Below, in pieces: positions 1-6,525 of a stretch of DNA of 27,306 nucleotides. The notes under the pieces were generated by a model. That model made no database searches and was not told the origin of the DNA. It saw only the letters and a list, made by a program, of their open reading frames with translations. The stretch covers positions 1 through 27,306 of the forward strand of contig JAYZDP010000194.1 of assembly GCA_036337765.1 (NCBI GenBank), in the 5' to 3' direction. The translations under genes were made by a program, and so were the position numbers. This stretch comes from JAYZDP01 sp036337765 (lineage in GTDB: Bacteria > Acidobacteriota > Thermoanaerobaculia > Multivoradales > Multivoraceae). Numbering within the stretch: position 1 is the stretch's first letter; every line of letters begins with the position of its first letter.

Positions 1-12
1 CGGGCCTCGTTG

Positions 13-717
13 CTACCAGCGAAAGGCGAGCCCTGCCGAGAGGTCCCGGCCGCCGAGGTCGAGGTTGCCGAACTCGCGGAACCCATTGCGAAGGCTGTCG
101 TCGACGGCGTACCAGCGGGCCTCGCCAAACGCCGCGACGTGTTCGGCTAGCCCCACCTCGAGGCCCGCCACCCAGAACCAACCCATGGTGTTGTCCTCGG
201 TGAAGACTCTCTCCTCCGTGACGTCGAAGGTGCCGAAATCGATAAAGTCACCGCGCTCCTCGAGGGCGTACTCGGCGAACGAGAAGCCACCGCCAACGTA
301 AGGGGCGAGGCGGCGGCTCGCACGGATCGGGTACCAGACGATGCCGAAGTCCAGTCGATCCACATCAAGGCTGGCATCGTGCTCGATCTCGAAGTCGTCA
401 TCGTCTACGAAGTCACGGAACGAAGTCCGCACCCCCCCATCCCAGTTGTTGAAGCCGATGCGGAAGCCGAGGTGCTCGCTCCAGCGATGCTGGAAGTCCA
501 CACCCCAGCTGGAGTCCTCCCAGTCGTCGGCGGTGCCGAAGAAATCGATCTCACGCTGCTCCCAGTAGATCGAGTTGCCGTCAGGCCGGAACTCACCCGA
601 GCGAATGCGGAAGGAGTTGGGGTTGTCGTTGTAGGGTACACGTGTCTGCGCCGAGGCCGCCGCCGCGCTCAGAACGATCAGACACCCGGCCAGTAGAGTC
701 GTGGTCTTGCGCTTCAT
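13..717 (-). CDS. Predicted outer-membrane beta-barrel protein
   Basis: This 234-residue protein is probably a small outer-membrane barrel. The start at 717 is chosen because it gives a signal peptide (basic MKRK, hydrophobic core, Ala-Ser-Ala cleavage near residue 23) and is preceded by an AGGAGA ribosome site. The mature part alternates charged and aromatic residues in strand-sized segments, with acidic loops such as DDDDFEIEHD. It ends in Ala-Phe-Arg-Trp, the terminal aromatic used as a barrel-assembly signal. An LAGC at residues 9-12 resembles a lipobox, but the hydrophobic core continues past it, so ordinary cleavage is more likely. An upstream in-frame extension to 909 exists but lacks a signal at its N-terminus. 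Ligand and function are unknown. It is divergent from the epoxide hydrolase gene. Confidence 0.75.
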   Translation of the reverse strand: MKRKTTTLLAGCLIVLSAAAASAQTRVPYNDNPNSFRIRSGEFRPDGNSIYWEQREIDFFGTADDWEDSSWGVDFQHRWSEHLGFRIGFNNWDGGVRTSFRDFVDDDDFEIEHDASLDVDRLDFGIVWYPIRASRRLAPYVGGGFSFAEYALEERGDFIDFGTFDVTEERVFTEDNTMGWFWVAGLEVGLAEHVAAFGEARWYAVDDSLRNGFREFGNLDLGGRDLSAGLAFRW

Positions 718-737
718 TGCTTGATCTCCTGTTTGGC

Positions 738-754
738 TCCCTCCGACGGAGGGA
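738..754. promoter_or_regulatory. Perfect 8-1-8 inverted repeat in the leader of the barrel gene
   Basis: TCCCTCCG and CGGAGGGA flank a single base. The repeat lies about 20 bases upstream of the barrel protein's start, immediately before its ribosome site. It could be a protein operator or, in mRNA, a short hairpin next to the Shine-Dalgarno. Function is inferred from position only. Confidence 0.35.
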
Positions 755-934
755 CTCGAGGAGTAGCAACGCAACCTCGGTGCCAGACCGCCCCGAATCG
801 AGATAAGCCCTTTGAAATCTAATTCTTGCAGATTCTCGGACAGCCTTGCCATCGACCCGCGGACAAAGATCGACCTCCTTAGAGGACACCTCCGCCAACG
901 GTCGAGCACGGGTGGCTCGCAAACAATCGCTTGC

Positions 935-940
935 TATGCT
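935..940 (+). promoter_or_regulatory. Candidate extended -10 (TGC-TATGCT) for the epoxide hydrolase operon
   Basis: TATGCT preceded by TGC ends nine bases before the ATG at 950. Transcription would then begin almost at that ATG, giving a leaderless or near-leaderless message. No good -35 is seen. The 718-949 interval otherwise holds only the inverted repeat at 738-754. Confidence 0.35.
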
Positions 941-949
941 CCCGCCCCC

Positions 950-2038
950 ATGGCGAGATCCAAAATCGCGCGACGCCTCCTGGCGGCTGCCGTCCTGGTC
1001 GCTTCCGTGGTCGGATCCACTCATTCCGCGCAAGCCCCAGAGGAGGGATCGATGAGCGAAACCGTCCTCGGCAATCGCCTCCACTTCGTCGACGTCAACG
1101 GCATCCGGCTACGAATCGCCGAGCGCGGCGATGGACCGCTAGTGCTGCTGCTTCATGGCTGGCCCGAGTCCTGGTACTCGTGGCGACACCAACTCCCGGC
1201 ACTCGCCGAGGCGGGCTACCGCGCCGTGGCTCCCGACATGCGCGGCTACGGACACAGCGCAGCGCCGGAAGCGACGAACGAGTACGACATCCACCACATC
1301 TGCAGCGACGTGGTGGGGCTGATCGAGACGCTCGGCGAGGACAGCGCGGTGTTCGTGGGTCACGACTGGGGAGCGCTCGTCGCATGGCAGTGCGCGCTGC
1401 TCGAGCCTGATCACACGTCGGCGGTCATCAACATGAGCGTGCCCTACTCCGGCCGCGCAGAGCGATCGCTAATTCAGATGCTCGAGCAGGCACACGGCGA
1501 CAACTTCTTCTACATCCTCTACTTCCAAGAGCCCGGGGTGGCCGAGAAGGAGTTCGACGCGGACCCCCGCGGCCTCCTGAGTCGGCTCTACACCTCGCCC
1601 GATACTCCGCGCGAGCCGCCGACGATCACCGATCCGCTGCGCTCGGCCGGCGGCATGATCGACCGGTCCGGCGCTCCCAAAGAGCTCCCAGATTGGCTCG
1701 CTGCCGACGACCTCGACTACTACGTCGCCCAGTTCACACACGCTGGTTTTCGCGGTGGCATCAACTACTACCGCAACTTCCACCGCAACTGGGAGATCAC
1801 ACCCGAGCTGACCGGAGCCCAGGTGGCTCAGCCGGTGCTCTTCATCGCCGGAGAAAAGGACGGCGTGATCCGGGGCGCCGACACCGCCCGACTCGAGGCG
1901 CTGATGCGCCCTTCAGTCCCCCACCTGAAGAACGTCGTAGTCGTACCAGCCGTCGGCCACTGGGTCCAGCAGGAATCGCCGGCGGAGGTCAACGAGGCGA
2001 TGATCGAATTCCTCCACGAGCACGTTCCGACCCACTAG
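950..2038 (+). CDS. Epoxide hydrolase, alpha/beta-hydrolase fold
   Basis: The product probably hydrolyses epoxides to diols. From the ATG at 950 it has 362 residues. HGWP (69-72) is the oxyanion motif, GHDWG places the nucleophile Asp at 139, NYYRN (272-276) carries the lid tyrosine, and VGHW places the catalytic His at 337. This pattern is typical of soluble epoxide hydrolases rather than Ser-nucleophile esterases; haloalkane dehalogenase is a less likely alternative. Two starts compete. The ATG at 950 adds a convincing Sec signal peptide (ARRLL, hydrophobic core, AQA) but has no Shine-Dalgarno. The ATG at 1052 gives a standard 328-residue cytosolic enzyme behind a perfect AGGAGG. It heads a plus-strand run, with the hydratase gene starting 16 bases after its stop. 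Confidence 0.85.
   Translation: MARSKIARRLLAAAVLVASVVGSTHSAQAPEEGSMSETVLGNRLHFVDVNGIRLRIAERGDGPLVLLLHGWPESWYSWRHQLPALAEAGYRAVAPDMRGYGHSAAPEATNEYDIHHICSDVVGLIETLGEDSAVFVGHDWGALVAWQCALLEPDHTSAVINMSVPYSGRAERSLIQMLEQAHGDNFFYILYFQEPGVAEKEFDADPRGLLSRLYTSPDTPREPPTITDPLRSAGGMIDRSGAPKELPDWLAADDLDYYVAQFTHAGFRGGINYYRNFHRNWEITPELTGAQVAQPVLFIAGEKDGVIRGADTARLEALMRPSVPHLKNVVVVPAVGHWVQQESPAEVNEAMIEFLHEHVPTH
1041..1046 (+). promoter_or_regulatory. Strong internal ribosome binding site AGGAGG
   Basis: AGGAGG sits five bases before the ATG at 1052 inside the epoxide hydrolase reading frame. It supports initiation of a cytosolic form lacking the signal peptide encoded by 950-1051. The same bases encode Glu-Glu-Gly in the longer form. 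Confidence 0.55.
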
Positions 2039-2054
2039 ACCGAAAGGAGCACTC

Positions 2055-2795
2055 ATGAGCGACCTCGTTGTCCGTAGCGACGAACAGGGCATCTGCACCC
2101 TCACCCTGAACCGCCCCGAGGCGCTGAACGCGCTGAGCCCCGCACTCTTCGTCGAGCTGCGCGGACACATCGACAGTCTTGCCACCGAGACTGCCTCGGT
2201 CGGCTGCGTCATCCTGCGTGGCGCCGGACGCTCCTTCTCCGCCGGCAACGACCTGAAGGCTATCCAGGCCGGCGAGAAGGCTCCTGAGCCCTATTTCCAG
2301 GCCGAGACACTGGAGGCCATCGAGGCCCTGGCGCAGCCGGTCATCGCCTCCGTGCGCGGCCACTGCTACACCGGTGCCCTCGAGTTGGCGCTGGCCTGCG
2401 ATCTGATGGTGGTGGCGGCATCTGCCAAGCTCGCCGACACCCACGGTAAGTGGGCAATGACGCCGACCTGGGGCATGACGCAGCGGCTGCCGCGCCGAAT
2501 CGGTCCGATCAAAGCGAAGGAGATCATGCTGACCGGCCGAGTGGTCTCGGGCACCGAGGCGGCCGAGCTCGGTCTTGCCAACGAGTGCGTCGCCGACGAC
2601 CACCTCGACAGCGCGACCCGGGAGCTGGCGCTGGCCATCGCCGCCAACTCCTGGCACACCCTTCGCGCCGACAAGATGCTCATCAACGGTGGTCAGAGTT
2701 TCACGCTGCGCGACGCCCTCGCCTTCGAGCGCGCCGAAAGCCCGGGACCGGGACCGGATCTCCAGGAGCGCCTTTCGGGCTTCGGCAAGAACTGA
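2055..2795 (+). CDS. Enoyl-CoA hydratase/isomerase (crotonase) family protein
   Basis: This 246-residue crotonase-fold protein acts on an acyl-CoA thioester, probably hydrating or isomerising an enoyl-CoA. FSAGNDLKAI (near 64-73) gives one oxyanion-hole segment. GHCYTGALELALACD gives the second, with a Glu at the position of the first classical catalytic glutamate. In the segment where classical hydratases carry the second Glu (PE.GLG..P..GGTQRL), this protein reads HGKWAMTPTWGMTQRLP, so that Glu is not in place. The same replacement is familiar from a subgroup of annotated crotonases of uncertain reaction. AAGGAG lies before the ATG. It follows the epoxide hydrolase by 16 bases, so the two are probably co-transcribed. 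Confidence 0.85.
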   Translation: MSDLVVRSDEQGICTLTLNRPEALNALSPALFVELRGHIDSLATETASVGCVILRGAGRSFSAGNDLKAIQAGEKAPEPYFQAETLEAIEALAQPVIASVRGHCYTGALELALACDLMVVAASAKLADTHGKWAMTPTWGMTQRLPRRIGPIKAKEIMLTGRVVSGTEAAELGLANECVADDHLDSATRELALAIAANSWHTLRADKMLINGGQSFTLRDALAFERAESPGPGPDLQERLSGFGKN

Positions 2796-2822
2796 CACCC
2801 TCGAGCGACCTGGAGACCCGAC

Positions 2823-3518
2823 ATGCCCGGCGCCGCCTTTGATTCGTTCTCCCCGAGTCTCATCGACTTTCTCGAAGACCTCACAGACAACAACGACCGC
2901 GACTGGTTCAAGGCCAACAAGGCCCGCTACGAGTCCGAGGTCGTGGAGCCGGCGCTTGCCTTCATCGGCGCCATGGAGCCGCGGATCCGCAAGATCTCCA
3001 AGCACTTCGAGGCGATTCCAAAAAAGACCGGCGGCTCGATGATGCGCATCTACCGCGACACCCGCTTCTCCAACGACAAGACGCCCTACAAGACCAACGT
3101 CGGCATTCAATTCCGGCACGAGCGTGGCAAGAACATCCACGCGCCAGGCTTTTACCTGCACATCGAGCCCGACTCGGTCTTTCTCGGAGTCGGTCTGTGG
3201 CGCCCCGAGCGCGACGCCCTCGCCGACATCCGGCAAGCGATCGCCATCGACCCGAAGCGCTGGAAGCGCGTCTGCGACGCCAAAGCCTTCGCCGCCGCCT
3301 ACGAGCTCGGCGGCGACACTCTCGTGCGGCCGCCGAAGGGCTACGACGAAGACCACCCGATGATCGTGGATCTCAAGCGCAAGGACTTCATAGCCACCGC
3401 CACCCTCGAGCCTGAGAAGCTCGAAGTCCCGGGCCTTCCAGATCGCATCGCAAAGTCGTTCAAGTCCGCCAGCGCCTTCATCGGATTTCTCTGCGAAGCC
3501 ATCGGGATTCAATACTGA
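2823..3518 (+). CDS. DUF2461 (TIGR02453-type) family protein
   Basis: This 231-residue protein matches DUF2461 by several recalled family features: an N-terminal NNDRDWF followed by ANKARYE, a central MRIYRDTRFS then KTPYKTN, and a FYLHIEPD segment. No enzymatic role is established for the family and none is claimed here. There is no signal peptide or membrane segment, so it is probably cytosolic. A GGAG lies upstream of the ATG. It sits 27 bases after the hydratase stop and 9 bases before the DUF2164 gene, consistent with one transcript from 950 to 3782. Whether it is functionally tied to the hydrolase and hydratase is unknown. Confidence 0.8.
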   Translation: MPGAAFDSFSPSLIDFLEDLTDNNDRDWFKANKARYESEVVEPALAFIGAMEPRIRKISKHFEAIPKKTGGSMMRIYRDTRFSNDKTPYKTNVGIQFRHERGKNIHAPGFYLHIEPDSVFLGVGLWRPERDALADIRQAIAIDPKRWKRVCDAKAFAAAYELGGDTLVRPPKGYDEDHPMIVDLKRKDFIATATLEPEKLEVPGLPDRIAKSFKSASAFIGFLCEAIGIQY

Positions 3519-3527
3519 GGCGCGAAA

Positions 3528-3782
3528 GTGGCGATCGAGCTACCTAAGGAGACCCGCTCCGAGCTTCGCGCCTCGCTCAAGCGCTTCTTCGACGAGGAGC
3601 TCGACCAGGAGATCGGCGATCTGAAGGCCGAGCTGGTACTGCAGTACATCCTCGAGGAGATCGGTCCGACGGTCTACAACAAGTCCATCGCCGACGCCCA
3701 AGCCTACTTCCTGGCCAGGACCGAGGACCTGGACGGCACCTGCTACGAGGACGAGCAGCCCTACTGGCAGAACCGCGACTGA
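3528..3782 (+). CDS. DUF2164 family small protein
   Basis: This is an 84-residue protein beginning with GTG. The pattern ELDQEIGDLKAE, then YILEEIGP.VYNKSIADAQAY, then a short acidic tail with PYW is the signature I recall for DUF2164, whose function is unknown. It is small, acidic and probably helical, with no export signal. The gap of nine bases to the DUF2461 gene suggests co-transcription. The ribosome site is weak, so translation may depend on coupling. The 150 bases after it contain no gene that I can support. Confidence 0.8.
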   Translation: MAIELPKETRSELRASLKRFFDEELDQEIGDLKAELVLQYILEEIGPTVYNKSIADAQAYFLARTEDLDGTCYEDEQPYWQNRD

Positions 3783-3932
3783 GGATCGGGCCGACCCTCC
3801 CCTCGATCCCGAAGCTCCTGCGCTGGACGAGAATCGGCGGGTACTGAGTGGCCGCGGCGGCACCCACGAAGACCCGCTGCCGGCTGCCGATGCCGACCAG
3901 GCGATCTGGATCAACGCGCGGGTCGGGTCGCT

Positions 3933-5207
3933 CTAGCTACCGCCGCCTGCAGTCGCTTCCGCGCCAGGGGCGTCATCCCACACGTAGTTGATAAAGCCGA
4001 AGGCCATCTCGTCGATGGTCTCGAGGCCGAAATCGATCGCTTTCGACGGATCCGGGTTGCTCTTGTTGAGCTCCGAGTTGTCGAAGGTCCAAGTGACCTC
4101 GATCCTCGTTCCCGCCGGGAAGGGGCGGGGCTCGGGATACTGGTATCTGACCTGCCAGTTGTAGTCGTACTTCGGTACGTCGAGGATCGTCTCCTGGGTA
4201 CCGTCGGGAAGAACCGCTACGTACTGAGCAGCGACCCCTCGCAGGTGCATGTGCGGCAGGTAGGAAAGCACCGAAAAATCCCGCTCGAAGGTCCGCGCGT
4301 GGGCCACCTGCCACTCCGGCTGACCTGGCGGGATCTCAAAGTCCAGGGTGCCGAGCGGATCTCCGTCGATCTCGGTGACCTCCGCGTCCTTGGGGTAGAA
4401 GTGCAAGCCGATAGTCGACTGGTCGTAGAAGCCGGTGCCTTCGCCGGGCTCCTTGAAGTAGTGCATGTTGACGCGCAGAGTCGAGCCCTTCTCGAGCAGA
4501 ATCCCGTAGCCCTCAAGGGCCATGCTCGGCTCGGAACCGGGAGCGAGACCGCCGATACCCTTGCCGCCCGCTGCGGCAGCGAGGCTCCCGTCGTCGCCAC
4601 CGGGAGGCATGGCGGCGATCACGATGTGATGGACACCCTCGCTTCCGGGTTGGCACTCGACCGCTCGCAGGTAGCGGTCCTCCGGCAGCATGTCTTCAGT
4701 CAGGACGATGTCGATGTTGGGCTGCCAGTCGTAGATCTCGTCGCCGACCCAGACCGGTTCCGGCAGCGAGACGACCAGATCGGGCTCACCGAGCCACCAC
4801 TCCGAGTCGTTAAACTCAAGTGGAGGCGGAGCGTCTTGCTCCAACCCGCGGCTGGCGCCGGTTGCGGCCCAGCGCACCACGGTCTCGATCTCATCGGTGG
4901 TCAGGCCACGCTCGTTGCGGAAGACACCATGAAACTCCTCGGTCGCGAACCAGGGAGGCATCTTGCGCGACTCCACCGCCTTGGCAATGGACTTCGCCCA
5001 CGGACGCGCCTCGTCATAGGAGATCAGCGCGAATGGCGCCACCATTCCGGAGATGTTGATCGCCTTCGGGCGATGGCACTCCTGGCAGTTCTCCTGCAGG
5101 ATCGGCAGCACGTCGCGGTTGAACGTCGGCTGCTCGGGCACATCAACGGCCCAGGCGGCCGGGGCTGCAAGCATCGTCAGGGCGAGAGCGGTGATTGCGA
5201 TTCTCAT
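3933..5207 (-). CDS. Secreted cytochrome c / copper type II monooxygenase fusion protein
   Basis: The start at 5207 gives 424 residues with a Sec signal peptide (cleavage near AWA, 18-20) and an AGGAG site; a longer frame to 5354 lacks a signal. One haem-c motif, CQECH, lies at 41-45, followed by MPPWF near 83-87. The rest resembles the peptidylglycine-hydroxylating/ascorbate-dependent monooxygenase fold. Candidate copper ligands are His193-His194 and His249 for one site, and His319, His321 and Met401 (in DEMAFGF) for the other, matching the family's spacing. The protein is therefore probably a periplasmic oxygenase with its own electron-entry haem. The substrate is unknown. It is divergent from the DUF2911 gene with 97 bases between starts. 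Confidence 0.8.
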   Translation of the reverse strand: MRIAITALALTMLAAPAAWAVDVPEQPTFNRDVLPILQENCQECHRPKAINISGMVAPFALISYDEARPWAKSIAKAVESRKMPPWFATEEFHGVFRNERGLTTDEIETVVRWAATGASRGLEQDAPPPLEFNDSEWWLGEPDLVVSLPEPVWVGDEIYDWQPNIDIVLTEDMLPEDRYLRAVECQPGSEGVHHIVIAAMPPGGDDGSLAAAAGGKGIGGLAPGSEPSMALEGYGILLEKGSTLRVNMHYFKEPGEGTGFYDQSTIGLHFYPKDAEVTEIDGDPLGTLDFEIPPGQPEWQVAHARTFERDFSVLSYLPHMHLRGVAAQYVAVLPDGTQETILDVPKYDYNWQVRYQYPEPRPFPAGTRIEVTWTFDNSELNKSNPDPSKAIDFGLETIDEMAFGFINYVWDDAPGAEATAGGGS

Positions 5208-5235
5208 GACATCTCCTCTGTCGTTCCGCACACTC

Positions 5236-5247
5236 CTACCTTGGTAG
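5236..5247. promoter_or_regulatory. CTACC-TT-GGTAG dyad in a divergent promoter region
   Basis: A 5-2-5 inverted repeat lies between the divergent starts at 5207 and 5305. It is flanked by a partly symmetric ACAC/GTGT, and TACACT on the minus strand (TAGTGT on plus) overlaps the same spot and could serve as a -10. It is a candidate shared operator for the copper monooxygenase and DUF2911 genes; this is inference from position. Confidence 0.3.
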
Positions 5248-5265
5248 TGTACTGCACGCGAGGAT

Positions 5266-5281
5266 CGAGGCATACGCCTCG
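5266..5281. promoter_or_regulatory. CGAGGC-ATAC-GCCTCG inverted repeat
   Basis: This perfect 6-4-6 inverted repeat lies 23 bases before the GTG start of the DUF2911 protein and upstream of its AAGGAGG ribosome site. It could be a transcription-factor site or a 5' leader hairpin. Confidence 0.3.
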
Positions 5282-5304
5282 GCGACGTACCCAAGGAGGA
5301 GAGT

Positions 5305-6276
5305 GTGAGAAAGCAGATCGGCACCACCGCGGCAGGCCTTGTGGCCGCACTCACGATCGTCGGGTTCGTGGGCCTCGGGTCCGCGACGAGAGCCCAACCC
5401 CTCTCGGTCGCCGACGTCGAGGAGTACCTAGGAACGTGGACTCTTGCCGCCGTTTTTCAAGAGACACCGGTCGAGCTCGTGCTAGAGATCGTGGGCGAGG
5501 ACGGTGAGGTCCGGGCAGCCCTGGCAACCGCACTCTCGCCAGAGCCACAGCTCATCGATACCATCACCAAGACCGACCAGGGCCTGGTGCTCGCCTACGA
5601 CGCCAACTTCTCCGGCAACGTCCTACGCATCGAAGTCAGCGTCGTTCTCGAAGACGGCGCCCTCGTCGGCAGCTTCGGCGACGAGAACGGGCTCTTCTCG
5701 GCCGATTTCACCGGCGAGCGCGCGGCCGAGCTGGCCGGCATCGTCGCCGAGGCCGCTCTGGCGGCCGCTGCGGCGTCTGACGTGCCTTCAGGGCCTCGGC
5801 GTCGCTTCGGCTCCAGTCAAGCCAAGCTAGACCTCGGATCGGGAAAACAGCTACGTATCAAGCACGGGGACATGGCGATCGGCTCCAAAGACCACGAAAG
5901 CCTACTCGCGACCCGTGCCGGGGAAATCTTCAGCTACACCAGCAGCCGGACCATGAAGCTCCTCACCGACGCCGACCTTGTCTTTGGTGACGCCCGCGTG
6001 CCCGCCTTCAACCTGGCCCCCAACTACCCCGGTTGCTACGGCGTCTGGATGAAACGGGTCGAAGACGGTTGGCACCTGGTCTTCAATAACCAGGCCGACA
6101 TGTGGGGGTCCCAGTACGACCCGGAGACAGACGCCGCTGAGGTCCACCTCGAGGTCGCCGAGCTCGAGACTCCGCAAGAAGAGTTCCTCGTCGAGCTCAC
6201 CAAGGAAGAAGGCGGCGGGCGCCTACGAATCGTGTGGGGCAACCGCGCGTGGAGCGCTCCTTTCCAGGTCGAGTAG
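5305..6276 (+). CDS. Exported DUF2911-domain protein
   Basis: The GTG start behind AGGAGG gives 323 residues. Residues 1-31 form a signal peptide (RKQ, hydrophobic run, then ATRAQ), so the protein is periplasmic or secreted. Residues about 35-140 form a beta-rich segment (YLGTWTL, LVLEIVGEDGEV, GALVGSFGDENG) resembling small lipid- or ligand-binding modules. An Ala-rich linker follows near 145-160. The C-terminal half (about 185-323) resembles DUF2911, with FNLAPNYPGCYGVWM, WHLVFNN and LRIVWGN as successive strands. DUF2911 has no assigned function. The divergent arrangement with the copper monooxygenase and shared dyads suggests common control, not a proven partnership. Confidence 0.7.
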   Translation: MRKQIGTTAAGLVAALTIVGFVGLGSATRAQPLSVADVEEYLGTWTLAAVFQETPVELVLEIVGEDGEVRAALATALSPEPQLIDTITKTDQGLVLAYDANFSGNVLRIEVSVVLEDGALVGSFGDENGLFSADFTGERAAELAGIVAEAALAAAAASDVPSGPRRRFGSSQAKLDLGSGKQLRIKHGDMAIGSKDHESLLATRAGEIFSYTSSRTMKLLTDADLVFGDARVPAFNLAPNYPGCYGVWMKRVEDGWHLVFNNQADMWGSQYDPETDAAEVHLEVAELETPQEEFLVELTKEEGGGRLRIVWGNRAWSAPFQVE

Positions 6277-6316
6277 CTGCGGCCGACTCTCCCCGAGCCA
6301 AGGCCGTGGGGCAGCG

Positions 6317-6520
6317 TTGAACGGGTCCTGGCTCTTTTGGGGCATGCTGTTCGGCTCGATCGGGCTCGGGCTTCTTGTGTACGGCAAGAAGCAGCAGGCC
6401 GCGGTCCCGATGGTCTGCGGGTTGGCCCTCATGATCTTCCCGTACTTCACCTCGAACACCGTTGTTCTTGTCGTCGTCGGGATCGTGCTCATAGTCGTTC
6501 CCTACTATGCGAGAACGTGA
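6317..6520 (+). CDS. Small two-helix membrane protein
   Basis: This is a 67-residue protein with two predicted membrane helices (about residues 5-20 and 44-63) around a short basic turn containing YGKKQ. The TTG at 6317 is preferred over the internal ATG at 6344 because the family I recall begins with the same SWLFWGMLFGSIGLG-type helix. The ribosome site is weak. It is a conserved small inner-membrane protein, sometimes labelled loosely as a transport protein, but no function can be assigned. It lies between DUF2911 (40 bases upstream) and the convergent ABC exporter gene, whose stop is only a few bases away. Confidence 0.65.
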   Translation: MNGSWLFWGMLFGSIGLGLLVYGKKQQAAVPMVCGLALMIFPYFTSNTVVLVVVGIVLIVVPYYART

Positions 6521-6525
6521 GGCGC

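Noticed and set aside
1989..3512. 507-codon open frame on the minus strand
   Set aside because: It is antisense to the hydratase and DUF2461 genes, which both have clear family motifs and ribosome sites.
3783..3809. GGATCG...CGATCC inverted repeat as a terminator after DUF2164
   Set aside because: Only a 6-bp stem with a 15-base loop and no T-tract; too weak.
3778..3936. Open frame after the DUF2164 gene ending in TAG, sharing CTAG with the convergent monooxygenase stop
   Set aside because: The shared CTAG and a protein-like end (WINARVGSL) were tempting, but there is no ATG, GTG or TTG in that frame and no family match. About 50 open codons are expected by chance at this GC.
4245..5507. 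420-codon open frame on the plus strand
   Set aside because: It is antisense to the copper monooxygenase and has no domain or plausible start.
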